Assembly (NCBI GenBank): GCA_039105265.1 | Contig: JAPFFF010000095.1 | Span: 1-64,000 of the forward strand | Direction: 5' to 3' | DNA from: Tritrichomonas musculus | Taxonomy: Eukaryota > Parabasalia > Tritrichomonadida > Tritrichomonadidae | Length of the DNA: 64,000 nucleotides | Shown: positions 14,201 through 29,280 of the stretch, piece by piece | How positions within the stretch are numbered: position 1 is the first letter of the stretch | Layout of the letters: every line of letters starts with the position of its first letter | Made by a program: the position numbers and the translations under genes | Notes under the pieces: model-generated | Told to the model about the DNA's origin: nothing | Seen by the model: the letters and a program-made list of their open reading frames with translations, nothing else | Database searches by the model: none

Positions 14201-16750
14201 CTGCAGTTGAATCATCAGATGCAACGAGAACTGCAGTTGAATCATCAGATGCAACGAGAACTGCAGTTGAATCATCAGATGCAACGAGAACTGCAGTTGA
14301 ATCATCAGATTCAACGAGAACTGCAGTTGAATCATCAGATGCAACGAGAACTGCAGTTGAACCATCAGATTCAACGAGAACTGCAGTTGAATCATCAGAT
14401 GCAACGAGAACTACAGTTGAATCATCAGATTCAACGAGAACTGCAGTTGAATCATCAGATGCAACGAGAACTACAGTTGAATCATCAGATTCAACGAGAA
14501 CTGCAGTTGAATCATCAGATGCAACAAGAACTGCAGTTGAATCATCAGATTCAACGAGAACTGCAGTTGAATCATCAGATTCAACGAGAACTGCAGTTGA
14601 ACCATCAGATTCAACGAGAACTACAGTTGAATCATCAGATTCAACGAGAACTGCAGTTGAATCATCAGATTCAACGAGAACTACAGTTGAATCATCAGAT
14701 GCAACGAGAACTGCAGTTGAATCATCAGATGCAACGAGAACTGCAGTTGAATCATCAGATGCAACGAGAACTGCAGTTGAATCATCAGATTCAACGAGAA
14801 CTGCAGTTGAATCATCAGATGCAACGAGAACTGCAGTTGAATCATCAGATGAAATAAGAACTGCAGTTGAATCATCAGATTCAACGAGAACTGCAGTTGA
14901 ACCATCAGATTCAACGAGAACTGCAGTTGAATCATCAGATGCAACGACAACTGCAGTTGAATCATCAGATGCAACGAGAACTGCAGTTGAATCATCAGAT
15001 GCAACGAGAACTGCAGTTGAATCATCAGATTCAACGAGAACTGCAGTTGAATCATCAGATGCAACGACAACTGCAGTTGAATCATCAGATGCAACGAGAA
15101 CTGCAGTTGAATCATCAGATGCAACGAGAACTGCAGTTGAATCATCAGATTCAACGAGAACTGCAGTTGAACCATCAGATTCAACGAGAACTGCAGTTGA
15201 ATCATCAGATGCAACGAGAACTACAGTTGAATCATCAGATTCAACGAGAACTGCAGTTGAATCATCAGATGCAACGAGAACTACAGTTGAATCATCAGAT
15301 TCAACGAGAACTGCAGTTGAATCATCAGATGCAACAAGAACTGCAGTTGAATCATCAGATTCAACGAGAACTGCAGTTGAATCATCAGATTCAACGAGAA
15401 CTGCAGTTGAACCATCAGATTCAACGAGAACTACAGTTGAATCATCAGATTCAACGAGAACTGCAGTTGAATCATCAGATTCAACGAGAACTACAGTTGA
15501 ATCATCAGATTCAACGAGAACTGCAGTTGAATCATCAGATGCAACGAGAACTACAGTTGAATCATCAGATTCAACGAGAACTGCAGTTGAATCATCAGAT
15601 GCAACGACAACTGCAGTTGAATCATCAGATGCAACGACAACTGCAGTTGAATCATCAGATGCAACGAGAACTGCAGTTGAATCATCAGATGCAACGAGAA
15701 CTGCAGTTTAATAATAAGATTCAACGAGAACTGCAGTTGAATCATCAGATGAAACAAGAACTGCAGTTGAATCATCAGATGCAACAAGAACTGCAGTTGA
15801 ATCATCAGATTCAACGAGAACTGCAGTTGAATCATCAGATTCAACGAGAACTGCAGTTGAACCATCAGATTCAACGAGAACTACAGTTGAATCATCAGAT
15901 TCAACGAGAACTGCAGTTGAATCATCAGATTCAACGAGAACTACAGTTGAATCATCAGATTCAACGAGAACTGCAGTTGAATCATCAGATGCAACGAGAA
16001 CTACAGTTGAATCATCAGATTCAACGAGAACTGCAGTTGAATCATCAGATGCAACGACAACTGCAGTTGAATCATCAGATGCAACGACAACTGCAGTTGA
16101 ATCATCAGATTCAACGAGAACTGCAGTTGAATCATCAGATGCAACGAGAACTGCAGTTGAATCATCAGATTCAACGAGAACTGCAGTTGAATCATCAGAT
16201 GCAACAAGAACTGCAGTTGAATCATCAGATTCAACGAGAACTGCAGTTGAATCATCAGATGCAACGAGAACTGCAGTTGAATCATCAGATGCAACGAGAA
16301 CTGCAGTTGAATCATCAGATGCAACGAGAACTGCAGTTGAATCATCAGATGCAACGAGAACTGCAGTTTAATAATAAGATTCAACAAGAACTGCAGTTTA
16401 ATCATAAGATTCAACGAGAACTGCAGTTTAATCATCAGATTCAACGAGAACTGCAGTTTAATAATAAGATTCAACAAGAACTGCAGTTTAATAATAAGAT
16501 TCAACAAGAACTGCAGTTGAATCATCAGATGCAACGAGAACTGCAGTTGAATCATCAGATTCAACGAGAACTGCAGTTGAATCATCAGATTCAACGAGAA
16601 CTGCAGTTGAATCATCAGATGCAACGAGAACTGCAGTTGAATCATCAGATGCAACGAGAACTGCAGTTGAATCATCAGATTCAACGAGAACTGCAGTTGA
16701 ATCATCAGATGCAACGAGAACTGCAGTTGAATCATCAGATGCAACGAGAA
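11253..16750 (+). repeat. Higher-order duplication, copy B (partner at about 1-5,500)
   Basis: Collinear with the first 5.5 kb at an offset of 11,252 bp, including shared rare nonsense-bearing and CTTCAG monomers. Part of the same block appears a third time near 46.6-48.2 kb, where CTGTAG is at about 46,811 and CTTCAG at about 47,891. The spacing inside that copy is about 120 bp longer, so the third copy has gained about four monomers or is a mosaic. Confidence 0.88.
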
Positions 16751-16899
16751 CTGCAGTTGAATCATCAGATTCAACGAGAACTGCAGTTGAATCATCAGAT
16801 GCAACGAGAACTGCAGTTGAATCATCAGATTCAACGAGAACTGCAGTTGAATCATCAGATGCAACGAGAACTGCAGTTGAACCATCAGATTCAACGAGA

Positions 16900-19800
16900 A
16901 CTGCAGTTGAATCATCAGATGCAACGAGAACTACAGTTGAATCATCAGATTCAACGAGAACTGCAGTTGAATCATCAGATGCAACAAGAACTGCAGTTGA
17001 ATCATCAGATTCAACGAGAACTGCAGTTGAATCATCAGATTCAACGAGAACTGCAGTTGAACCATCAGATTCAACGAGAACTACAGTTGAATCATCAGAT
17101 TCAACGAGAACTGCAGTTTAATAATAAGATTCAACAAGAACTGCAGTTTAATAATAAGATTCAACAAGAACTGCAGTTGAATCATCAGATGCAACGAGAA
17201 CTGCAGTTGAATCATCAGATTCAACGAGAACTGCAGTTGAATCATCAGATTCAACGAGAACTGCAGTTGAATCATCAGATGCAACGAGAACTGCAGTTGA
17301 ATCATCAGATGCAACGAGAACTGCAGTTGAATCATCAGATTCAACGAGAACTGCAGTTGAATCATCAGATGCAACGAGAACTGCAGTTGAATCATCAGAT
17401 GCAACGAGAACTGCAGTTGAATCATCAGATTCAACGAGAACTGCAGTTGAATCATCAGATGCAACGAGAACTGCAGTTGAATCATCAGATTCAACGAGAA
17501 CTGCAGTTGAATCATCAGATGCAACGAGAACTGCAGTTGAACCATCAGATTCAACGAGAACTGCAGTTGAATCATCAGATGCAACGAGAACTACAGTTGA
17601 ATCATCAGATTCAACGAGAACTGCAGTTGAATCATCAGATGCAACAAGAACTGCAGTTGAATCATCAGATTCAACGAGAACTGCAGTTGAATCATCAGAT
17701 TCAACGAGAACTGCAGTTGAATCATCAGATGCAACGAGAACTGCAGTTGAATCATCAGATTCAACGAGAACTGCAGTTGAATCATCAGATGCAACGAGAA
17801 CTGCAGTTGAATCATCAGATGCAACGAGAACTGCAGTTGAATCATCAGATTCAACGAGAACTGCAGTTGAATCATCAGATGCAACGAGAACTGCAGTTGA
17901 ATCATCAGATTCAACGAGAACTGCAGTTGAATCATCAGATTCAACGAGAACTGCAGTTGAATCATCAGATGCAACGAGAACTGCAGTTGAATCATCAGAT
18001 GCAACGAGAACTGCAGTTGAATCATCAGATTCAACGAGAACTGCAGTTGAATCATCAGATGCAACGAGAACTGCAGTTGAATCATCAGATGCAACGAGAA
18101 CTGCAGTTGAATCATCAGATTCAACGAGAACTGCAGTTGAATCATCAGATGCAACGAGAACTGCAGTTGAATCATCAGATTCAACGAGAACTGCAGTTGA
18201 ATCATCAGATGCAACGAGAACTGCAGTTGAACCATCAGATTCAACGAGAACTGCAGTTGAATCATCAGATGCAACGAGAACTACAGTTGAATCATCAGAT
18301 TCAACGAGAACTGCAGTTGAATCATCAGATGCAACAAGAACTGCAGTTGAATCATCAGATTCAACGAGAACTGCAGTTGAACCATCAGATTCAACGAGAA
18401 CTACAGTTGAATCATCAGATTCAACGAGAACTGCAGTTTAATAATAAGATTCAACAAGAACTGCAGTTTAATAATAAGATTCAACAAGAACTGCAGTTGA
18501 ATCATCAGATGCAACGAGAACTGCAGTTGAATCATCAGATTCAACGAGAACTGCAGTTGAATCATCAGATTCAACGAGAACTGCAGTTGAATCATCAGAT
18601 GCAACGAGAACTGCAGTTGAATCATCAGATGCAACGAGAACTGCAGTTGAATCATCAGATGCAACGAGAACTGCAGTTGAATCATCAGATGCAACGAGAA
18701 CTGCAGTTGAATCATCAGATTCAACGAGAACTGCAGTTGAATCATCAGATTCAACGAGAACTGCAGTTGAATCATCAGATGCAACGAGAACTGCAGTTGA
18801 ATCATCAGATGCAACGAGAACTGCAGTTGAATCATCAGATTCAACGAGAACTGCAGTTGAATCATCAGATGCAACGAGAACTGCAGTTGAATCATCAGAT
18901 GCAACGAGAACTGCAGTTGAATCATCAGATTCAACGAGAACTGCAGTTGAATCATCAGATGCAACGAGAACTGCAGTTGAATCATCAGATTCAACGAGAA
19001 CTGCAGTTGAATCATCAGATGCAACGAGAACTGCAGTTGAATCATCAGATTCAACGAGAACTGCAGTTGAATCATCAGATGCAACGAGAACTACAGTTGA
19101 ATCATCAGATTCAACGAGAACTGCAGTTGAATCATCAGATGCAACAAGAACTGCAGTTGAATCATCAGATTCAACGAGAACTGCAGTTGAATCATCAGAT
19201 TCAACGAGAACTGCAGTTGAACCATCAGATTCAACGAGAACTACAGTTGAATCATCAGATTCAACGAGAACTGCAGTTTAATAATAAGATTCAACAAGAA
19301 CTGCAGTTTAATCATCAGATTCAACGAGAACTGCAGTTTAATAATAAGATTCAACAAGAACTGCAGTTTAATAATAAGATTCAACAAGAACTGCAGTTGA
19401 ATCATCAGATGCAACGAGAACTGCAGTTGAATCATCAGATTCAACGAGAACTGCAGTTGAATCATCAGATTCAACGAGAACTGCAGTTGAATCATCAGAT
19501 GCAACGAGAACTGCAGTTGAATCATCAGATGCAACGAGAACTGCAGTTGAATCATCAGATGCAACGAGAACTGCAGTTTAATAATAAGATTCAACAAGAA
19601 CTGCAGTTTAATCATAAGATTCAACGAGAACTGCAGTTTAATCATCAGATTCAACGAGAACTGCAGTTTAATAATAAGATTCAACAAGAACTGCAGTTTA
19701 ATAATAAGATTCAACAAGAACTGCAGTTGAATCATCAGATGCAACGAGAACTGCAGTTGAATCATCAGATTCAACGAGAACTGCAGTTGAATCATCAGAT

Positions 19801-22240
19801 TCAACGAGAACTGCAGTTGAATCATCAGATGCAACGAGAACTGCAGTTGAATCATCAGATGCAACGAGAACTGCAGTTGAATCATCAGATTCAACGAGAA
19901 CTGCAGTTGAATCATCAGATGCAACGAGAACTGCAGTTGAATCATCAGATGCAACGAGAACTGCAGTTGAATCATCAGATTCAACGAGAACTGCAGTTGA
20001 ATCATCAGATGCAACGAGAACTGCAGTTGAATCATCAGATTCAACGAGAACTGCAGTTGAATCATCAGATGCAACGAGAACTGCAGTTGAACCATCAGAT
20101 TCAACGAGAACTGCAGTTGAATCATCAGATGCAACGAGAACTACAGTTGAATCATCAGATTCAACGAGAACTGCAGTTGAATCATCAGATGCAACAAGAA
20201 CTGCAGTTGAATCATCAGATTCAACGAGAACTGCAGTTGAATCATCAGATTCAACGAGAACTGCAGTTGAACCATCAGATTCAACGAGAACTACAGTTGA
20301 ATCATCAGATTCAACGAGAACTGCAGTTTAATAATAAGATTCAACAAGAACTGCAGTTTAATAATAAGATTCAACAAGAACTGCAGTTGAATCATCAGAT
20401 GCAACGAGAACTGCAGTTGAATCATCAGATTCAACGAGAACTGCAGTTGAATCATCAGATTCAACGAGAACTGCAGTTGAATCATCAGATGCAACGAGAA
20501 CTGCAGTTGAATCATCAGATGCAACGAGAACTGCAGTTGAATCATCAGATTCAACGAGAACTGCAGTTGAATCATCAGATGCAACGAGAACTGCAGTTGA
20601 ATCATCAGATGCAACGAGAACTGCAGTTGAATCATCAGATTCAACGAGAACTGCAGTTGAATCATCAGATGCAACGAGAACTGCAGTTGAATCATCAGAT
20701 TCAACGAGAACTGCAGTTGAATCATCAGATGCAACGAGAACTGCAGTTGAACCATCAGATTCAACGAGAACTGCAGTTGAATCATCAGATGCAACGAGAA
20801 CTACAGTTGAATCATCAGATTCAACGAGAACTGCAGTTGAATCATCAGATGCAACAAGAACTGCAGTTGAATCATCAGATTCAACGAGAACTGCAGTTGA
20901 ATCATCAGATTCAACGAGAACTGCAGTTGAATCATCAGATGCAACGAGAACTGCAGTTGAATCATCAGATTCAACGAGAACTGCAGTTGAATCATCAGAT
21001 GCAACGAGAACTGCAGTTGAATCATCAGATGCAACGAGAACTGCAGTTGAATCATCAGATTCAACGAGAACTGCAGTTGAATCATCAGATGCAACGAGAA
21101 CTGCAGTTGAATCATCAGATTCAACGAGAACTGCAGTTGAATCATCAGATTCAACGAGAACTGCAGTTGAATCATCAGATGCAACGAGAACTGCAGTTGA
21201 ATCATCAGATGCAACGAGAACTGCAGTTGAATCATCAGATTCAACGAGAACTGCAGTTGAATCATCAGATGCAACGAGAACTGCAGTTGAATCATCAGAT
21301 GCAACGAGAACTGCAGTTGAATCATCAGATTCAACGAGAACTGCAGTTGAATCATCAGATGCAACGAGAACTGCAGTTGAATCATCAGATTCAACGAGAA
21401 CTGCAGTTGAATCATCAGATGCAACGAGAACTGCAGTTGAACCATCAGATTCAACGAGAACTGCAGTTGAATCATCAGATGCAACGAGAACTACAGTTGA
21501 ATCATCAGATTCAACGAGAACTGCAGTTGAATCATCAGATGCAACAAGAACTGCAGTTGAATCATCAGATTCAACGAGAACTGCAGTTGAATCATCAGAT
21601 TCAACGAGAACTGCAGTTGAACCATCAGATTCAACGAGAACTACAGTTGAATCATCAGATTCAACGAGAACTGCAGTTTAATAATAAGATTCAACAAGAA
21701 CTGCAGTTTAATAATAAGATTCAACAAGAACTGCAGTTGAATCATCAGATGCAACGAGAACTGCAGTTGAATCATCAGATTCAACGAGAACTGCAGTTGA
21801 ATCATCAGATTCAACGAGAACTGCAGTTGAATCATCAGATGCAACGAGAACTGCAGTTGAATCATCAGATGCAACGAGAACTGCAGTTGAATCATCAGAT
21901 GCAACGAGAACTGCAGTTGAATCATCAGATGCAACGAGAACTGCAGTTGAATCATCAGATTCAACGAGAACTGCAGTTGAATCATCAGATTCAACGAGAA
22001 CTGCAGTTGAATCATCAGATGCAACGAGAACTGCAGTTGAATCATCAGATGCAACGAGAACTGCAGTTGAATCATCAGATTCAACGAGAACTGCAGTTGA
22101 ATCATCAGATGCAACGAGAACTGCAGTTGAATCATCAGATGCAACGAGAACTGCAGTTGAATCATCAGATTCAACGAGAACTGCAGTTGAATCATCAGAT
22201 GCAACGAGAACTGCAGTTGAACCATCAGATTCAACGAGAA
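16900..22240 (+). repeat. About 3.21-kb (107-monomer) higher-order unit in tandem
   Basis: Variant order repeats at an offset of 3,210 bp. The GAACC, CTACAG, AATAAG run at 17,041-17,130 reappears at 20,251-20,340. The CTACAG monomers near 16,924, 17,584 and 18,274 reappear near 20,134, 20,794 and 21,484. Towards the end the offset becomes 3,240 bp, showing the gain of one monomer. Shorter partial copies continue to about 23.9 kb. Confidence 0.85.
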
Positions 22241-25200
22241 CTACAGTTGAATCATCAGATTCAACGAGAACTGCAGTTTAATAATAAGATTCAACAAGAA
22301 CTGCAGTTTAATAATAAGATTCAACAAGAACTGCAGTTGAATCATCAGATGCAACGAGAACTGCAGTTGAATCATCAGATTCAACGAGAACTGCAGTTGA
22401 ATCATCAGATTCAACGAGAACTGCAGTTGAATCATCAGATTCAACGAGAACTGCAGTTGAATCATCAGATGCAACGAGAACTGCAGTTGAATCATCAGAT
22501 GCAACGAGAACTGCAGTTGAATCATCAGATTCAACGAGAACTGCAGTTGAATCATCAGATGCAACGAGAACTGCAGTTGAATCATCAGATTCAACGAGAA
22601 CTGCAGTTGAATCATCAGATTCAACGAGAACTGCAGTTGAATCATCAGATGCAACGAGAACTGCAGTTGAATCATCAGATGCAACGAGAACTGCAGTTGA
22701 ATCATCAGATTCAACGAGAACTGCAGTTGAATCATCAGATGCAACGAGAACTGCAGTTGAATCATCAGATGCAACGAGAACTGCAGTTGAATCATCAGAT
22801 TCAACGAGAACTGCAGTTGAATCATCAGATGCAACGAGAACTGCAGTTGAATCATCAGATTCAACGAGAACTGCAGTTGAATCATCAGATGCAACGAGAA
22901 CTGCAGTTGAACCATCAGATTCAACGAGAACTGCAGTTGAATCATCAGATGCAACGAGAACTACAGTTGAATCATCAGATTCAACGAGAACTGCAGTTGA
23001 ATCATCAGATGCAACAAGAACTGCAGTTGAATCATCAGATTCAACGAGAACTGCAGTTGAATCATCAGATTCAACGAGAACTGCAGTTGAACCATCAGAT
23101 TCAACGAGAACTACAGTTGAATCATCAGATTCAACGAGAACTGCAGTTTAATAATAAGATTCAACAAGAACTGCAGTTTAATAATAAGATTCAACAAGAA
23201 CTGCAGTTGAATCATCAGATGCAACGAGAACTGCAGTTGAATCATCAGATTCAACGAGAACTGCAGTTGAATCATCAGATTCAACGAGAACTGCAGTTGA
23301 ATCATCAGATGCAACGAGAACTGCAGTTGAATCATCAGATGCAACGAGAACTGCAGTTTAATAATAAGATTCAACAAGAACTGCAGTTTAATCATAAGAT
23401 TCAACGAGAACTGCAGTTTAATCATCAGATTCAACGAGAACTGCAGTTTAATAATAAGATTCAACAAGAACTGCAGTTTAATAATAAGATTCAACAAGAA
23501 CTGCAGTTGAATCATCAGATGCAACGAGAACTGCAGTTGAATCATCAGATTCAACGAGAACTGCAGTTGAATCATCAGATTCAACGAGAACTGCAGTTGA
23601 ATCATCAGATGCAACGAGAACTGCAGTTGAATCATCAGATGCAACGAGAACTGCAGTTGAATCATCAGATTCAACGAGAACTGCAGTTGAATCATCAGAT
23701 GCAACGAGAACTGCAGTTGAATCATCAGATGCAACGAGAACTGCAGTTGAATCATCAGATTCAACGAGAACTGCAGTTGAATCATCAGATGCAACGAGAA
23801 CTGCAGTTGAACCATCAGATTCAACGAGAACTGCAGTTGAATCATCAGATGCAACGAGAACTACAGTTGAATCATCAGATTCAACGAGAACTGCAGTTGA
23901 ATCATCAGATGCAACAAGAACTGCAGTTGAATCATCAGATTCAACGAGAACTGCAGTTGAATCATCAGATTCAACGAGAACTGCAGTTGAACCATCAGAT
24001 TCAACGAGAACTACAGTTGAATCATCAGATTCAACGAGAACTGCAGTTGAATCATCAGATTCAACGAGAACTACAGTTGAATCATCAGATTCAACGAGAA
24101 CTGCAGTTGAATCATCAGATGCAACGAGAACTACAGTTGAATCATCAGATTCAACGAGAACTGCAGTTGAATCATCAGATGCAACGACAACTGCAGTTGA
24201 ATCATCAGATGCAACGACAACTGCAGTTGAATCATCAGATTCAACGAGAACTGCAGTTTAATAATAAGATGAAACAAGAACTGCAGTTGAATCATCAGAT
24301 GCAACGAGAACTGCAGTTGAATCATCAGATGCAACGAGAACTGCAGTTGAATCATCAGATGCAACGACAACTGCAGTTGAATCATCAGATGCAACGAGAA
24401 CTGCAGTTGAATCATCAGATGCAACGAGAACTGCAGTTTAATAATAAGATGAAACAAGAACTGCAGTTGAATCATCAGATGCAACGACAACTGCAGTTGA
24501 ATCATCAGATGCAACGAGAACTGCAGTTGAATCATCAGATGCAACGAGAACTGCAGTTGAATCATCAGATTCAACGAGAACTGCAGTTGAATCATCAGAT
24601 TCAACGAGAACTGCAGTTGAATCATCAGATGCAACGAGAACTGCAGTTGAATCATCAGATGCAACGAGAACTACAGTTGAATCATCAGATTCAACGAGAA
24701 CTGCAGTTGAACCATCAGATTCAACGAGAACTGCAGTTGAACCATCAGATTCAACGAGAACTGCAGTTGAATCATCAGATGCAACGAGAACTGCAGTTGA
24801 ATCATCAGATGCAACGAGAACTGCAGTTTAATAATAAGATTCAACAAGAACTACAGTTGAATCATCAGATTCAACGAGAACTGCAGTTGAATCATCAGAT
24901 GCAACGACAACTGCAGTTGAATCATCAGATGCAACGACAACTGCAGTTGAATCATCAGATTCAACGAGAACTGCAGTTGAATCATCAGATGCAACGAGAA
25001 CTGCAGTTGAATCATCAGATTCAACGAGAACTGCAGTTTAATAATAAGATGAAACAAGAACTGCAGTTGAATCATCAGATGCAACGAGAACTGCAGTTGA
25101 ATCATCAGATGCAACGAGAACTGCAGTTGAATCATCAGATGCAACGACAACTGCAGTTGAATCATCAGATGCAACGAGAACTGCAGTTGAATCATCAGAT

Positions 25201-27060
25201 GCAACGAGAACTGCAGTTTAATAATAAGATGAAACAAGAACTGCAGTTGAATCATCAGATGCAACGACAACTGCAGTTGAATCATCAGATGCAACGAGAA
25301 CTGCAGTTGAATCATCAGATGCAACGAGAACTGCAGTTGAATCATCAGATTCAACGAGAACTGCAGTTGAATCATCAGATTCAACGAGAACTGCAGTTGA
25401 ATCATCAGATGCAACGAGAACTGCAGTTGAATCATCAGATGCAACGAGAACTACAGTTGAATCATCAGATTCAACGAGAACTGCAGTTGAACCATCAGAT
25501 TCAACGAGAACTGCAGTTGAACCATCAGATTCAACGAGAACTGCAGTTGAATCATCAGATGCAACGAGAACTGCAGTTGAATCATCAGATGCAACGAGAA
25601 CTGCAGTTTAATAATAAGATTCAACAAGAACTGCAGTTTAATCATAAGATTCAACGAGAACTGCAGTTTAATCATCAGATTCAACGAGAACTGCAGTTTA
25701 ATAATAAGATTCAACAAGAACTGCAGTTGAATCATCAGATGCAACGAGAACTGCAGTTGAATCATCAGATTCAACGAGAACTGCAGTTGAATCATCAGAT
25801 GCAACGAGAACTGCAGTTGAATCATCAGATGCAACGAGAACTGCAGTTGAATCATCAGATTCAACGAGAACTGCAGTTGAATCATCAGATGCAACGAGAA
25901 CTGCAGTTGAACCATCAGATTCAACGAGAACTGCAGTTGAATCATCAGATGCAACGAGAACTACAGTTGAATCATCAGATTCAACGAGAACTGCAGTTGA
26001 ATCATCAGATGCAACGAGAACTACAGTTGAATCATCAGATTCAACGAGAACTGCAGTTGAATCATCAGATGCAACAAGAACTGCAGTTGAATCATCAGAT
26101 TCAACGAGAACTGCAGTTGAATCATCAGATTCAACGAGAACTGCAGTTGAACCATCAGATTCAACGAGAACTACAGTTGAATCATCAGATTCAACGAGAA
26201 CTGCAGTTGAATCATCAGATTCAACGAGAACTACAGTTGAATCATCAGATTCAACGAGAACTGCAGTTGAATCATCAGATTCAACGAGAACTGCAGTTGA
26301 ATCATCAGATGCAGCGAGAACTGCAGTTGAATCATCAGATTCAACGAGAACTGCAGTTGAATCATCAGATTCAACGAGAACTGCAGTTGAATCATCAGAT
26401 GCAACGAGAACTGCAGTTGAATCATCAGATGCAACGAGAACTGCAGTTGAATCATCAGATGCAACGAGAACTGTAGTTTAATAATAAGATTCAAAAAGAA
26501 CTGCAGTTTAATCATAAGATTCAACGAGAACTGCAGTTTAATAATAAGATGAAACAAGAACTGCAGTTGAATCATCAGATTCAACGAGAACTGCAGTTGA
26601 ATCATCAGATGCAACGACAACTGCAGTTGAATCATCAGATTCAACGAGAACTGCAGTTGAATCATCAGATGCAACGAGAACTGCAGTTGAATCATCAGAT
26701 GCAACGAGAACTGCAGTTGAATCATCAGATGCAACGAGAACTGCAGTTGAATCATCAGATTCAACGAGAACTGCAGTTGAATCATCAGATTCAACGAGAA
26801 CTGCAGTTGAATCATCAGATTCAACGAGAACTGCAGTTTAATAATAAGATTCAACAAGAACTGCAGTTGAATCATCAGATTCAACGAGAACTGCAGTTGA
26901 ATCATCAGATGCAACGACAACTGCAGTTGAATCATCAGATGCAACGAGAACTGCAGTTGAATCATCAGATGCAACGAGAACTGCAGTTGAATCATCAGAT
27001 TCAACGAGAACTGCAGTTGAATCATCAGATGCAACGAGAACTGCAGTTGAATCATCAGAT

Positions 27061-29280
27061 GAAATAAGAACTGCAGTTGAATCATCAGATTCAACGAGAA
27101 CTGCAGTTGAACCATCAGATTCAACGAGAACTGCAGTTGAATCATCAGATGCAACGACAACTGCAGTTGAATCATCAGATGCAACGAGAACTGCAGTTGA
27201 ATCATCAGATGCAACGAGAACTGCAGTTGAATCATCAGATTCAACGAGAACTGCAGTTGAATCATCAGATGCAACGACAACTGCAGTTGAATCATCAGAT
27301 GCAACGAGAACTGCAGTTGAATCATCAGATGCAACGAGAACTGCAGTTGAATCATCAGATTCAACGAGAACTGCAGTTGAATCATCAGATGCAACGAGAA
27401 CTGCAGTTGAATCATCAGATTCAACGAGAACTGCAGTTGAATCATCAGATGCAACGAGAACTGCAGTTGAATCATCAGATGCAACGAGAACTGCAGTTGA
27501 ACCATCAGATTCAACGAGAACTGCAGTTGAATCATCAGATGCAACGAGAACTGCAGTTGAATCATCAGATGCAACGAGAACTGCAGTTGAATCATCAGAT
27601 TCAACGAGAACTGCAGTTGAATCATCAGATGCAACGAGAACTGCAGTTGAATCATCAGATGCAACGAGAACTGCAGTTGAATCATCAGATGCAACGAGAA
27701 CTGCAGTTGAATCATCAGATGCAACGAGAACTGCCGTTTAATATTAAGATGCAACAAGAACTGCAGTTGAATCATCAGATGCAACGACAACTGCAGTTGA
27801 ATCATCAGATTCAACGAGAACTGCAGTTGAATCATCAGATGCAACGAGAACTGCAGTTGAATCATCAGATGCAACGAGAACTGCAGTTGAATCATCAGAT
27901 GCAACGAGAACTGCAGTTGAATCATCAGATTCAACGAGAACTGCAGTTGAATCATCAGATGCAACGAGAACTGCAGTTGAATCATCAGATGCAACGAGAA
28001 CTGCAGTTGAATCATCAGATGCAACGAGAACTGCAGTTGAATCATCAGATGCAACGAGAACTGCAGTTGAATCATCAGATGCAACGACAACTGCAGTTGA
28101 ATCATCAGATTCAACGAGAACTGCAGTTGAATCATCAGATGCAACGAGAACTGCAGTTGAATCATCAGATGAAATAAGAACTGCAGTTGAATCATCAGAT
28201 TCAACGAGAACTGCAGTTGAACCATCAGATTCAACGAGAACTGCAGTTGAATCATCAGATGCAACGACAACTGCAGTTGAATCATCAGATGCAACGAGAA
28301 CTGCAGTTGAATCATCAGATGCAACGAGAACTGCAGTTGAATCATCAGATTCAACGAGAACTGCAGTTGAATCATCAGATGCAACGACAACTGCAGTTGA
28401 ATCATCAGATGCAACGAGAACTGCAGTTGAATCATCAGATGCAACGAGAACTGCAGTTGAATCATCAGATTCAACGAGAACTGCAGTTGAATCATCAGAT
28501 GCAACGAGAACTGCAGTTGAATCATCAGATGCAACGAGAACTGCAGTTGAATCATCAGATGCAACGAGAACTGCAGTTGAATCATCAGATGCAACGAGAA
28601 CTGCAGTTGAATCATCAGATGCAACGAGAACTGCAGTTGAATCATCAGATGCAACGAGAACTGCAGTTGAACCATCAGATGCAACAAGAACTGCCGTTTA
28701 ATATTAAGATGCAACAAGAACTGCAGTTGAATCATCAGATGCAACGAGAACTGCAGTTGAATCATCAGATTCAACGAGAACTGCAGTTGAATCATCAGAT
28801 TCAACGACAACTGCAGTTGAATCATCAGATGCAACGAGAACTGCAGTTGAATCATCAGATGCAACGAGAACTGCAGTTGAATCATCAGATGCAACGAGAA
28901 CTGCAGTTGAATCATCAGATTCAACGAGAACTGCAGTTGAATCATCAGATTCAACGAGAACTGCAGTTTAATAATAAGATTCAACGAGAACTGCAGTTTA
29001 ATAATAAGATGAAACAAGAACTGCAGTTGAATCATCAGATGCAACGACAACTGCAGTTGAATCATCAGATGCAACGAGAACTGCAGTTGAATCATCAGAT
29101 GCAACGAGAACTGCAGTTGAATCATCAGATTCAACGAGAACTGCAGTTGAATCATCAGATGCAACGACAACTGCAGTTGAATCATCAGATTCAACGAGAA
29201 CTGCAGTTGAATCATCAGATTCAACGAGAACTGCAGTTGAATCATCAAATGCAACGAGAACTGCCGTTTAATATTAAGAT
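27061..29280 (+). repeat. 1,110-bp (37-monomer) tandem duplication and nested 150-bp duplication
   Basis: The rare AAATAAG monomer occurs at 27,061 and again at 28,171. The next dozen or so monomers are in the same order before the copies diverge. Inside this neighbourhood a five-monomer block containing TCATCAAAT and GCCGTTTAATATTAAG is itself duplicated, at about 29,247 and 29,397 (offset 150 bp). Confidence 0.75.

Noticed and set aside
14867-26476. Plus-strand open frame of 3,869 codons (and similar ones at 585-3605, 3615-6122, 6287-8236, 8267-11836, 11837-14857, 28187-40111, 40108-46815, 47008-48912)
   Set aside because: Each is the same 10-residue repeat from end to end with no unique sequence. 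It starts and stops wherever a rare variant monomer happens to lie and follows from a 30-bp unit lacking a stop. I treat them as satellite, not genes.
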